A model generated the notes under the pieces. It was not told where the DNA came from. It ran no database searches and was given only the letters and a program-made list of their open reading frames with translations. Source: Mauremys mutica (lineage: Eukaryota; Chordata; Testudines; Geoemydidae). From it: DNA of 64,000 nucleotides. The stretch is taken from NCBI RefSeq assembly GCF_020497125.1, contig NC_059080.1, positions 46,441,563-46,505,562 of the forward strand, in the 5' to 3' direction. Both the position numbers and the translations under genes were made by a program. How positions within the stretch are numbered: the first letter of the stretch is position 1; every line of letters starts with the position of its first letter. Shown piece after piece: positions 11,001-23,000 of this stretch.

Positions 11001-14000
11001 TCCCGCCTCCCAGGCTTGCGGCACCTAAGCTGATTGGCACCGCAAGCCTGGGAGGCGGGAGAAGTGAAGCAGCTCACCCCTGCCCTGCCTCCTCCCCGAG
11101 CATGCCGTGGCTGCTTCACTTCTCCCACCTACCAGGCTTGCGGTGCCAATCAGCGTAGGTGCCGCAAGCCTGGGAGGCAGGAGAAGTGAAGCAGCCATGG
11201 CCTCCTCGGGGAGGAGGTGGGGCAGGGGTGAGCTGGGGCCGGGAGTTCCCCTGCATGCCCCCTCCCCGCTTGCTGCAGGCGGTCCGCCCCACGCTCCCCT
11301 ACCCCAGCTCCCTCCGCCTAAATGCCAGCGGCGACCAGGGCGGCCGAAGATCTGGTCGCTGCTGAAGAAAATGCAGCAAAGAATCCTGTGGCACCTTATG
11401 GACTAACAGACGTTTTGCAGCATGAGCTTTCGTGGGTGAGCTTTCTTGCACCCGAAGAAGTGGGTATTCACCCATGAAAGCTCATGCTGCAAAACGTCTG
11501 TTAGTCTATAAGGACTACAGGATTCTTTGCTGCTTTTACAGATCCAGACTAACACGGCTACCCCTCTGATGCTGAAGAAAATGGCGCCCCCCAAATCCCA
11601 GTGCCCTTGGCGACCGCCTAGGTCGCCTAAATGGTTGCACCGGCCCTGCCTCTTCCTGCTCTCCTGAACTGGTTCACAAGGCAATGGCAATACAGAGGGT
11701 GGGCAAGTCTCAAGGGTTGGAAGAAGAATTGGTTCAAATTACCCTCCTCTCCCCAGGCTGGTCTGTCAGTGCCCTATAGCCCCGAACCCTCTCTGTGGCT
11801 GGAGAGATGGGGTGAATTTAATTCTCTCTCCTAGTTCATTCTGGTGACCCCTTTAAAGCTAAAAGAGGATCAAAACTCTGCTCTGTGTGGCTACCTGGAT
11901 GCAGCTCTAGGTCCGAGTTAGTTAAGTTAGCCACTGTGGCTTCAACAGCGCAAAAGCCTTTAGCAACAGTGATTCTGGCTCTGCTGAGCTTCCATCAGCT
12001 CTTCATTCAGTAAACAAGGCAGCTCCCCTATATTGCCACCATGGCTCCCGGTCCCAGCCCTCTGTAGGTTTCCTGGAGTCAGTGCGGAGTGCCTGTGCAC
12101 CCCGAGGTTAACGACACACTGGGGGCGTTGAGCTGGTTTCTGGATTGATCTAGAAGCTACGTTCTCCAACTCTTCTCTCTTCCCCTTCCTTCTATCCACT
12201 AGAGAGAAGCCAAGGGGACGGTCTCAATAAAAGTCATCCCCAATCAGCAAAGCCGCCTCCCTGCACTACAGGTAGGTGCAGCTGAGTCCTCTAAGTGGCC
12301 CTGTGGACCAGATGTCTTTGAGCTGGTGAGAGGTCATGGGGTTGGGGTGCAGGTTCAGTGGGCTGAACTGCTCTTCTACACTGATATAAACCCCAAACAG
12401 GGTAAGAGCTGTTCTGCATTTACATGGGGGAAAGGAGAGCAGGATTTACCCAGTCTGAGGGTCTGTCTGCTCTGCAAAGTGAAGATGTGATGGTAGCACA
12501 GGTGGGCAAACCTGTGCCAGCTTGAATCTGGCTAGCACAGGTAACAATAGCAGTGTAGACGTGGCGATGCAGGCTGCAGCTACACATCCTGAGGACAAGA
12601 TGGTCAGGGAGCCTGGTTCGTACTCGGGCTGCTAGCCCATGTTGAAGCCTGTGCCATCGTGGCTACACTATCATTGTTACCCTTGGCAGCTAGATTAAAG
12701 CCAACCCATGCTACAATTACACCTTTGCTTGCAGTGTAGACAGACTCTGTATAACACTGCAGAGCATGGCTACTCTCTGTGCCTCAGTTTCCCCATCTGT
12801 AAAAAGGGACAGCAATATTTACTTCCTGTGTTAAGTGGTTTGAAAGGGGGCTCGGTAGATACCAAAGGCTGGACTCCACTCCCAGTTCCATGGGAGCGAT
12901 TCCCATTGGCCTCAATGGTGGTGGAGTTAGACTGCAAAGACCCTTTACAGACATGGGCTCCTGAGCCTGGAGCATCCTGTCTGCTCCTAGGATTGCACTC
13001 TGATTCCTTGGCTGGAGGAGAGAGTGACAAACTCTGCCCTGTGTTGTACTGCTTGATGAAATGCTGTCACTCTGCAGTCAGGCTGGGTCGGGGCATTTCT
13101 GCTGCCGCAGGGGTGCTGATGCGATAGTCGGAAGCAAATGGGGGTGGCGGGAAAGCAGAGCAAAACACCCCAGCTCTTGGCTATGCAACCACACTGCCAT
13201 TGCCATAGCAACAGAAGTGCATCATGTTACAAGGCTCCTGCTCTCAGTACAGGGATTCAGCAGCCAGGGCTGGCCCATTCATCTCACTCATTTGGCTTCT
13301 GGAGATGAATGAGGGGAGAGGGGGCTGGCAAGGACTGATGGGTCCTGACTGATTCCAAGAGAATACAGTTTCCACCCTTCTTATAGCTATTTGAGCTTTG
13401 CTTGTGGCTTAATCTAGGAGCAGCTAGTTTATTTCCCCATTGCCCCCCAATATCTCCAGGGCATGACACCTGTCATAGATGGCACCAATCATACATGTGT
13501 GATACCAACTATACAGGCTAACAGAATCTATCTAGTTACAGATGGCAAAAGTGTATCTCTTCCATGCAATGAGTCTAAACTAAATTCATCCCAGCAGAGT
13601 GCTAGTTATTCTACATGAAAACTGCTGTTCGAGGTGGCAACTGTGTGTCTCCAGTGATTTGACCTCTTTCACATCCCATACGTTTAAATTGCAGGAGTTA
13701 ACGTAAGATTTTCTCTCTCTTTGACCTCAAGTTAGTTCAGTATAGGGTGACCAGATAGCATATGTGAAAAATCGGGATGGGGTAAGAGGCACCTATATAA
13801 GAAAAAGCCCTGAATATCAGGACTGTCCCTATAAAATTGGGACATTTGGTCACCCTAGTTCAGTAAACTTAGCAACATGAAACACCCTGATCTGACTCTG
13901 CCACCATTTGCCCAGAGCCAAATATTCTGCGCAGGCAAATTCTTCTTAAAAAGGATGATTGGGTGAGGTTATTTTTTTTTAATTGACATACGTGGCCCTG

Positions 14001-17000
14001 GAGCCATTCTGCCCCCCTTTCCTGTATTTCTTCTTTATTCTTCCTTTGTCACATATCTGCCACTGGAGTCTGTTTCTCTAAGCAATGAGGTGAAAGGTGA
14101 ATATCTCCTCCTCCCCATCTCTCCCCTTCGTCTCTGTTCCTGCCAGGATGAGCTCTGATCTCTGCTTGTTTATTAAGCTCTGTCCTCTTTTCCCTTCTCT
14201 AGCTAGAGACTTATCCTAGTTGTTGCTGTCAAAACCAGCTGCAGTGCCACTGACTTAATAACAGATATGTGCAGGCACCTAGGCTCTGCTGAGAGGGGAC
14301 ACCAGGGCAGTATCTTGCACAAACAAACCCTCCTCACTGAAACATTGTTCCCCAGAAGACTGAAATTTTCTTCCCTCTGTGTGAGGTTGAAAGCTTGTCT
14401 CTTTCACCAACAAGTGGCTCAAATAAAAGATATTCCCTTCCTCCCCCACCTTCTCTCTCTCATTTCCCCCTTATATCATTTTTGCTGGGGTCCTGGAGCA
14501 GTCTGCCATTAAACGGCCATGCACAGACACTCTTGCTGCCTTTCCTTGTGACAGTTCAGTGCTAGGAAGCCTAATGACTTCAATTTTGGCTGCCCATTGT
14601 GATCAGTCTCTCTGTCTTTCATGGTTGCTGTCACTTCACAGTATGACTGATAGGGTTGCACACTGTGAAGCAAATCCCATCACATTGTCTGGAGCGAAAC
14701 CATCCCTTCCCAGCCTCTGCTCATGCTGCTGCGCCACATCTTGTAAGCAGCCAACCCCAAGCAGAGCAATTAGTTTGCGCCAATCAGATTGCTGTTTAGA
14801 GATTGCAAGGGTGGTTCCATTCTGAACTAAACCACCATGAATGATCTGAACGGGAGGATAAGAGCAAACAGGTCCCACCTGTTGTAACCTCATGACCAGA
14901 GCTAGAGGCAAGCTCTGAAATTCAGACTTCGCCTAGATTTCAAACTCCACCACTGGGATTTGGGTTACACCTCTGGGGAAGACGGGTCCAACATGCAGTT
15001 CAAATCTGGAGTTCACTTCCTAGATTCCAAGGAAAGAAGAGACTATGTGATTGTCTACTCTGACCTCCTGCATAATGCAGGCCAGAGAACTGCCCCAAAA
15101 CAATTCCTGTTTGAATGAGGCCCCAGATAATGTTTGAGGTGTTTAGATCCAGTGCTCTGATTTGGGCCCACTTTGCAATTTGGTTATTTCAAAAGCAGAA
15201 TTAAATATCTCTATATGCACACACACACCCCATCTTTGGACAACTGGGGGTTCAGAGACCTGGGAGCTTCAGCCCATGTGGCATTCCCCAGGGTACAGTC
15301 TGGACTGCTGAAATGCTGTGTCTCCTTAACTCTCTAGCCTGGGGTGCCTTTTACACTGCTTTGCTGTTAGAACAGCCACTCCTGACCTGGTCACGCACAG
15401 CTACTGGCATGTAAAATCACTCTCAGATGTATACGTGAATGCTCTCCCACCATCCATGAATAAATACAGGGTGATACTGCATATCTCCCCAGAAATGTGC
15501 ATTTTATACTGCTTGGTAGACCCCTGGACAGTATAAGCTCATAGATAGTGTGACATTCTAACAAAGGGCAATATTTATGCACCAGCCTTTCTTATCCCAA
15601 GTAGAGGTTTCCCAAACACTTCAAACAAACACACTGGCTTACATAAAATAATAAAAGAAGTTTATTAACTAGAGAAAGATTTTAAGTGATTATAAGAGAT
15701 AAAAGTTAGAATTGGTTACAAAAGAAATAAAAAGTTAAAACTAAGCTAATTCCTAAAGTTTGCCAAGGTAAATAAGATTAGAAGCAAATATCATTCTCAT
15801 CGCGCCGGATGCTGCAAGCAATTCTCAGTTCAGACTTGATTTCCTTTCGGCCTGGGACCACTCCCCTTAATTCAGTGTTCTTCAGGGATTCATTGATGTT
15901 ATGAGCAAAGAGATGTAAGGCGGCAAGGAGAGGTAATTTGCATGGTGTTTGGTCTCCATTCTTACACCTTTTTTCCCTTCTTTGAGGATTGCCCCCAGCT
16001 GGGAGTCAGGCGACAATCTGTTTACATGGGACCTCCAATTGTTTTCCAGTGCTAATATGTAAAGTTCTCGCTTACACCTTCCTTCCTACCAGAGGATGGC
16101 TGCTTATCTAGGTGATAGTCCCTGAGGGTTCATTTGATTATGATGATACTTAGGTGTGTCTTTGTCTCTCAGAAACTAGTTTGTAGGCATTACCCAGAAC
16201 TACAGCATATTTCAGTAACAATCATAGAGCAAAATCTCATAATTTGACATGCAGTGATCTTACACATATTTCAACAGGATGATAATATTCAGCAGATTGA
16301 GCTTTCAAATGATACCTCACAAGGCATACTTTGTACAAAATATATTCTAGCCATATAAAGAAGTGAACATGGGGTACAGGATGTCACAACCCGCCGAGTT
16401 CTTATGTTAACAAGAGATTGGCTAGTGTCACTGGTATTTTACAGCCTCTCTTCAGGTTGGTCCATCCAAATTTTGACCAATGGAGGGAGCTGCACTAGCA
16501 AATCTGGAGTCTGAGAGCCTCACTTGCGGGGACCCTTTATGGTCTTTAGTGCGAGATGTGGCTCACAGAGTCTTCAAGTCCCAGCATGCAATACTCCATC
16601 TTGATCCCCAGAACTCTGGCCTTCTGGCAACAAAGGGATACCGTGTTTACTATGTGCTGGGACCTGTTATCTCACAGGCCACAGCTCCATAGTAAAAGTG
16701 AGGACAGTCGTGGCAGTACTTTGCCAACCCCTATTTTAATATGTTGTGCAAAGAAAGTCTGGTTTATCCTGCTCAGGAAGGAAGATCTCCAAGGCCCTGC
16801 TTGTCAGAGCTCTGATCTGGCATGGTCTAAAGATGGGACAAAAAATAATATTTTACTCCAGACAGCATGTGGGAGTAGCTTCTTTTCCAAACACGAATTG
16901 CACTGTTCTCTGCTCCCACATCACAGAATCGTAGAAGTGTAGGACTGCAAGGTACCTCATAGATCTAGTCCCATCCCCTGCACTCAAGGCAGGACTTTGT

Positions 17001-20000
17001 AATAACTAGATCATCCCTGACAGGTGTTTGTTTAACCTGCTCTTAAAAAACTCCAGTAATGGAGATTCCACAACCTCCCTAGGCAATTTTGTTCCAGTGC
17101 TTAACTATCCTGACAGGAAGTTTTCCAAATGTCCAACCTGAACCTTCCTTGCTGCAATTTAAGCCCATTATTTCTTCTGTCCACACTGGATAAGGAGAGC
17201 AATTTATCACCCTCCTCCTTATAACAACCTTTTATGTACTTGAAAACTGTTATAATGTCCCCCCTCAGTCTTCTCTTCTCTAGAATAAACAAATCCCTTT
17301 TTTTTTCAGTCTTCCCTCAGAGGTTATGTTTCCTAGACCTTTAATCATTTTTGTTGCTCTTCTCTGGACTTTCTCCAATTTGTCCACATCTTTCCTGAAA
17401 TGTGGTGCCCAGAGATGGACACAATACTCCAGCTGAGGCCTAATCAGCACGGGGTAGAGCTGAAGAATTACTACTTGCATCTTGCTTACAATACTCCTGC
17501 TGACAGGGCCGGCTTTATGAAGGGCGGGGCCTGATTTAAATACCCGACGGCGGTCCGGGGCTTTGGCGGCACTTCGGCGGCGAGGGTCTGCTCCGGGTCT
17601 TCGGCGGCACCGAAGGACCCCCTGCTGCCGAAATGCCGCTGAAACCCCCCTGGATTGGACCCCCTGCCGCCGAAATGCCGCCGCAGCCCCGGACCACTGC
17701 TGGGTAAGTTAATTTTTTTTTTTTTTTAAAGGTGCCTAAGGTGCGGGGCCCTGCCTGCTGATACATCCTAGAATGATGTTCATATTTTTTGCAACAGTGT
17801 AACACTTTTGACTCATATTTAGCCTGTGATCCACTATGACCCCTAGATCCCTTTCCACAGTACTTCTTTGTAGGCAGTCATTTCCCATTTTGTATTTCCA
17901 ATTGATTGTGCCTTCCTAAATGGAGTACTATGCATTTGTCCTTATTGAATTTCATTCTGTTTCCTTCAAAACATTTCTCCAATTTGTCCAAATCATTTTG
18001 AATTTTAATCCTATCCTCCAAAGTACTTGCAACCCCTCCCAGCTTGGTGTCATCTGCAAACTTTCTAAGTGTCATGGCTTTGCGTTCCCAGGGCAAATAA
18101 CTTGCAGCAATAACAGTTGAGTGAACTCCACGTTGGTGTGGAATGAAGGTAAATTTGATCTCAAACAAGGGGCCTCCCTTGGCCAGTAGAGCTCTCCTGC
18201 TTACGGCTTTGCTGCTCAGCGATGAGCATCTCTACGTGCAAGCTGTGATCATGGGGTATGCTGATCACACACCTCAGGTCTTCCATGGGTCGTGGATTTA
18301 GCTACCACCACCTTTCAGCACTAAATGTCTGGTGCCTGCAAAGCTGTCCCTCAATGGCAAAATCCCAGCTATGCTCAAGTTTCTTCCCACAGCCAGAAAG
18401 CCCCTGTGGGTGGAGCTTACCAATGGTATTGCTAATGATGAACTTCCTCTTCTGCAGTTGCTCTGGGCTCTGCAATGTTCACAGAACCGACATGCCACAG
18501 GAGAGATGCAGAGAGCTGGTATGGGCAGCGGTACAGGACTGTACTCACACACTGAGCCCTTTCTATCTGTAAAGGTTCCCAGTGGTGAGCACTCTGGGTT
18601 GCCCTGCCTGCTAAAGCTGGTGTGATGGACATGTTTGCGAAGCTTAGATGTGAGTTTCCTAGAGGTGGCCAGGGAGCAGCTGGAGAAGTTTACTCAGCAA
18701 AGGTAGAATCTCAGGAAAACCGCTGCTCCTGGGGAGGTGTGGACACAAAAACCCAGCCTCTGAGAGCTGCTGCCTTGGGCAGAGTCTTTGCTGCCTCAGG
18801 GCTGGACGGGAGAAGATGTCTGGTTATGAGGGATCAGGTCATTCCCTTCCCTGGAAACTTCTCCACTCCAGCCCCCCCTCTCCATATTGACACTCATGCG
18901 GAGACCTTTGTGATCGAAGACATTCCCTGTCTGTTCTGTGGCTTCTGGCACTTGACTCCTAAGCGATGGTATCATGGCTGCCAGCTCCCCTGCCCCCTCG
19001 GTTCAGATAGCTGAGTCTGTGCCTGCTAGAGAGCTGTGTATGTTTAGTATATAGAGGAATTCCCCCGGTCCCGCCTGCTGTTGGGTTACTGCACTTTATC
19101 TGGCTGGCTCCAGGCCAAGTAATCTTGTCTAGGCCCTTCTCTCAGTGACTTGCATTTAGGTTTTGGACTAGCTCTGATTGATAGTGAGAGTCTTAGCGCT
19201 GGGAGAGGGGAAATAGCGTGTGTGGAGGGACTGACCAGCGGCAGGGTGAGAACCTGAGACAACTAGACCACAAGGTCCTGATCTGCTCCGGCTCATCCCA
19301 TATTGGAGGGACTAGAAATGGGAAGGAGAATTGGTCCTGTTTTGAAGCACTGGCTGTAGTGGTTAATGTGCAGTTCAAAGCTCTCTCTTCCCTCTGCCCC
19401 ACTCATCCCACCTTTAACTACCTGTTCACCACAGTTCACCCCCAGGAGATGAGTTTTTCCCCGTTTGTGCCCCGACCTCTGGCAGCGCTTGCCTCACACT
19501 TGCTGTCTGGTCTCTTAGATTTCCCCAAGGATGATGCCATTCCTCCTTCCCCAAGGGATTCCCAGAGTCAGAGGACACACAGTTTGCTGGGATGGCCAGG
19601 GGAAGGCATGGAGTTAGATTTTGGGTGGCTCTTCAGGTAGAATTAAAGCCCCACAGGCTGACTGTTGGGTTGGCCAAAGGGGTTGGGGGAGTATGTAAGT
19701 AATCCAGGGGTGGGCAAACTTTTTGGCTGGAGGGCCAGTTAGAGGAGGGGGTTGTGGCCCCATCCAACCCACCCTGTTCCCTGATGGCCCCTCTGGAACC
19801 CTTACCCCATCCACACACACCCCGCTCCCTGTCCCCTGACTGTCCCTGGAACCCCTGCCGCCCCATCCAAGCCCCCCTCCTTCCTGACTGCCCCCCGGGA
19901 CCCCTGCCCCATTCAATCCCATGTTTTGCCTCCAACCACCATCCACACCCCCATCCCCTGACCACCACCCCGAACTCCCCTGCCCTCTATCCACCCCCCC

Positions 20001-23000
20001 ACCCTCTTACCGCACTGCCTGGAGCACTGGTGGCTGGCGGCGCTACAGCCACGCTGCCCAACTGGAGCCGGGCCACGCTGCTGCCGCTGCCACCACCACA
20101 GCTCAGAGCACTGGGTTAGGCTGGGTTCTTCAGCTGCGCTGCCCCAGGAGCTCACAGCCCGGCCGCCCAGAGCATTGCGCCGGCAGCAGAGTGAGCGAAC
20201 TGAGGCTGCGGGGGAGTGGGGACAGCAGGGGAGGGCCCGGGGGCTAGTCTCCTGGGCCGGGAGCCGGGCAGGATGGTCCCGCGGGCCGTAGTTTGCCCAC
20301 CCCTGACGTAATCTAACGATTGGTGCTTGGGCCCCTTTGTCTCTAGGCCAGGGATGGGCAAACTATGGCCCGCGGGCCGGATCCGGCCCTTCAGGGCTTT
20401 GGATCCGGCCCGCGGGATTACCCCTGGTGGTGCTGCGGGCCCGGCGCTGCTCTCAGAAGCAGCCCCCGGGCCGGGAGGCAAAGGGCTCCATGTGCGCACG
20501 CAGAGCCCTCTGCCCCCCCCCCCCCAGGGGCCGCAGCACTTCCTGGAGTGGCGTGGGGACAGGGCAGGCATGCAGGGAGCCTGCCCTGGCCCTGGTGTGC
20601 GCCACTGCCACCCCGGAGCCACTTTAGGTAAGCGGCACCGGGCTGGAGCTCAAACCCCTCCTGCCCCCCGCCCCCCAACTTCCTGCCCTAAGCCCTCAGC
20701 CTGTACCTCGCACCCCTCCTGCATCCAACTCCCTGCCCTGAGCCCCTTTCTGCACTCCTGTGCATTCCAACCACCTGCCCTGAGCTCCCTGCTGCACCCT
20801 GCACCCCGTGCACCCCAACTCCCTGCCCTGAGCCCCATCCTGCACTCCGTACCCCTCCTGTACCCCAACCCCCTTCCCTGAGCCCCCTCTTACACTCTGC
20901 ACCCCTTCTCTGCCCCAATCCCTTGTCCTGAGCCCCTTCCTCCACATCCCGCACTCCACCCGCCCTGCCCCGGCCCTGCATACAATTTCCTCACCCAGAT
21001 GTGGCCCTCGCCCCAAAAAGTTTGCCCACCCCTGCTCTAGGCTTGGCATCTCTTCTAGCTCATCAGGTCTGCAGGTAAGATCTGAAAAGAGGGTCAGGGA
21101 CAGGGGAGACTAGATGGGGATGTGCCCGACACTTGCAGCTCAGGTTTGGGCCAGTTAATTTCTTACCCCATCTTGGGTCACTGCTGGGGGACGTCACAGG
21201 AGTCGCGTAGCAGAAATGGCAGAGCTGAAAGTACGTGGCATTGGCCAGCTGACCTTTGGCCTCTTCTTCAGATGTTCATGAGGGCCCAGTTTGACTACGA
21301 TCCCAAGATGGACAGCCTGATCCCCTGCAAGGAAGCTGGGCTGAAGTTCAAAACCGGAGACATCATCCAAATCATCAACAAGGATGACAGCAACTGGTGG
21401 CAGGGCCGGGTAGAAGGGTCCTCCACAGAGTCAGCAGGGCTGATCCCCTCCCCTGAACTGCAAGAATGGTACGTTCCAGAGCTGCTGGTGAAAGCAGCTG
21501 GGGGAAAGGGGCTGGGGACTCCCAGTTGCAGGCTCTGTGCACAGCTCCAAGTGCTGCATCTCCAGCATGGGAGCTGCCCATGGGCTGCTGACTCAGAATC
21601 CCCGCCTTGCATCCATGTGGAATATGTTTCAGAGATGAGACCGGTGTAGGTGCCGCTCCTTGGAGAAGCCGGGCCCAGCTGCTCAGTGCAGAGAGCTAGG
21701 TAGACTGTGTCTTTTGGGATGGGCTGTTGGCGCCCTCTGACCTTGGCCACAGTGACCTATGGGTCTAGCCTGGTGCTGCCCTGATCACCTTGGTGTGGAC
21801 AGTAGATCTGGCAAGGAGATACTCTCTGACCCCTTTGGTGTGAGCCCTGAGTATCCTTTCCTTACTCTTGTGCATTGAGGAAATCCTGATGCTTCTGGGG
21901 GTTGCTAGGTTTGGACCAAAACCTGACCTGACCCCTCTCCTCCCCCGCCCTCTGTCGCTCGTGTGTTTTTTCCCCTTGCAGGCGTGTGGCTAGTACAACC
22001 CAGTGCAGTCAGAGCGAAGCCCAGAGCTGCAGCCCCTTCGGGAAAAAGAAGAAGTGCAAAGACAAATACCTGGCCAAGCACAGCTCAAGTAAGCAGCCTC
22101 CTTCCTTGTCATGAGCCCCTGTCTGTTGCTGCTCAGGATCAACCCTGGCAGCTCTATTGCCGCAATGCACCTTCCCATTGGGCAGCAGGACAGGGGTGCT
22201 CGCAGGACTCTGGTGCTTAGACCAAGCACTGGCTCTGTGAGGTCGTTTCACCGGTTGGACAGCATACACAGGGTGCCGCAGCCTGGTGACGGGGCTGTGA
22301 TCCAATTGTCCTCTGCAATAGGCTCCCTGGTCATGTGAAAACTCTTTCCTGTAAAAAGCAACAAAGAGTCCTGTGGCACCTTAAAGACTAACAGACGTAT
22401 TGGAGCATAAGCACCCACGAGAGCTTATGCTCCAATATGTCTGTTAGTCTTTAAGGTGCCACAGGACTCTTTGTTGCTTTTTACAGATCCTGACTAACAC
22501 GGCTCTACCCCTCTGTCTTTCCTGGGATCTCTTAACTTCCCCTCCTGGGAACAGTGCAGTCAGAGCTGCACAGCATGGCCGTGCGCGCTCTGGTAGCTGT
22601 CTCCTTATTGGAGGCTACCACACCTATCCCCAGGGTAGCAGGAGGAAAGGCATCTTGCCCAGCGCCGCGCCTGGCATTGGCTTTCCTGGAAGAGCCCCCT
22701 CGGGAACAAATCAGTCAGATGACCCTGAGTCATCTGGTAAATTACTCTCTATTATTTTCCCCTCAGGGATCTCTTTACATTGTCTCCTCCCGTTTTCAAA
22801 GCAGCCTGCAAAGTGCCCGACCTGCTGGCTTTGTTTACATTGCTGCTGTGGAGTCGCAACAGGCGTGGACTCAGGGTGTACGCAGGGAGGAGAGAGGATG
22901 TCATCTGGGTTTAAACAAGTGGTGTTCTCAGCCAGACTGGAAGGAAAGAGCTATGTAGGAACAACTCTGCTGGCGGCTGGTGCCAAGGGAGGAAGGGGGT

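Larger units (their letters stand above)
12272..21271. other. MPP1 intron 5 (9 kb, repeat-rich)
   Basis: No internal exon is recognised. It holds MITEs, a solo LTR, a CR1 with a nested MITE, and two neighbouring hAT elements, listed separately. The remaining stretches (about 12750-13742, 13870-15548, 16390-16922, 18070-19704) show nothing I can identify. Confidence 0.75.

Noticed and set aside
20152..21049. Overlapping open frames of 100-184 codons
   Set aside because: They are by-products of GC-rich hAT bodies at 19705 and 20349.
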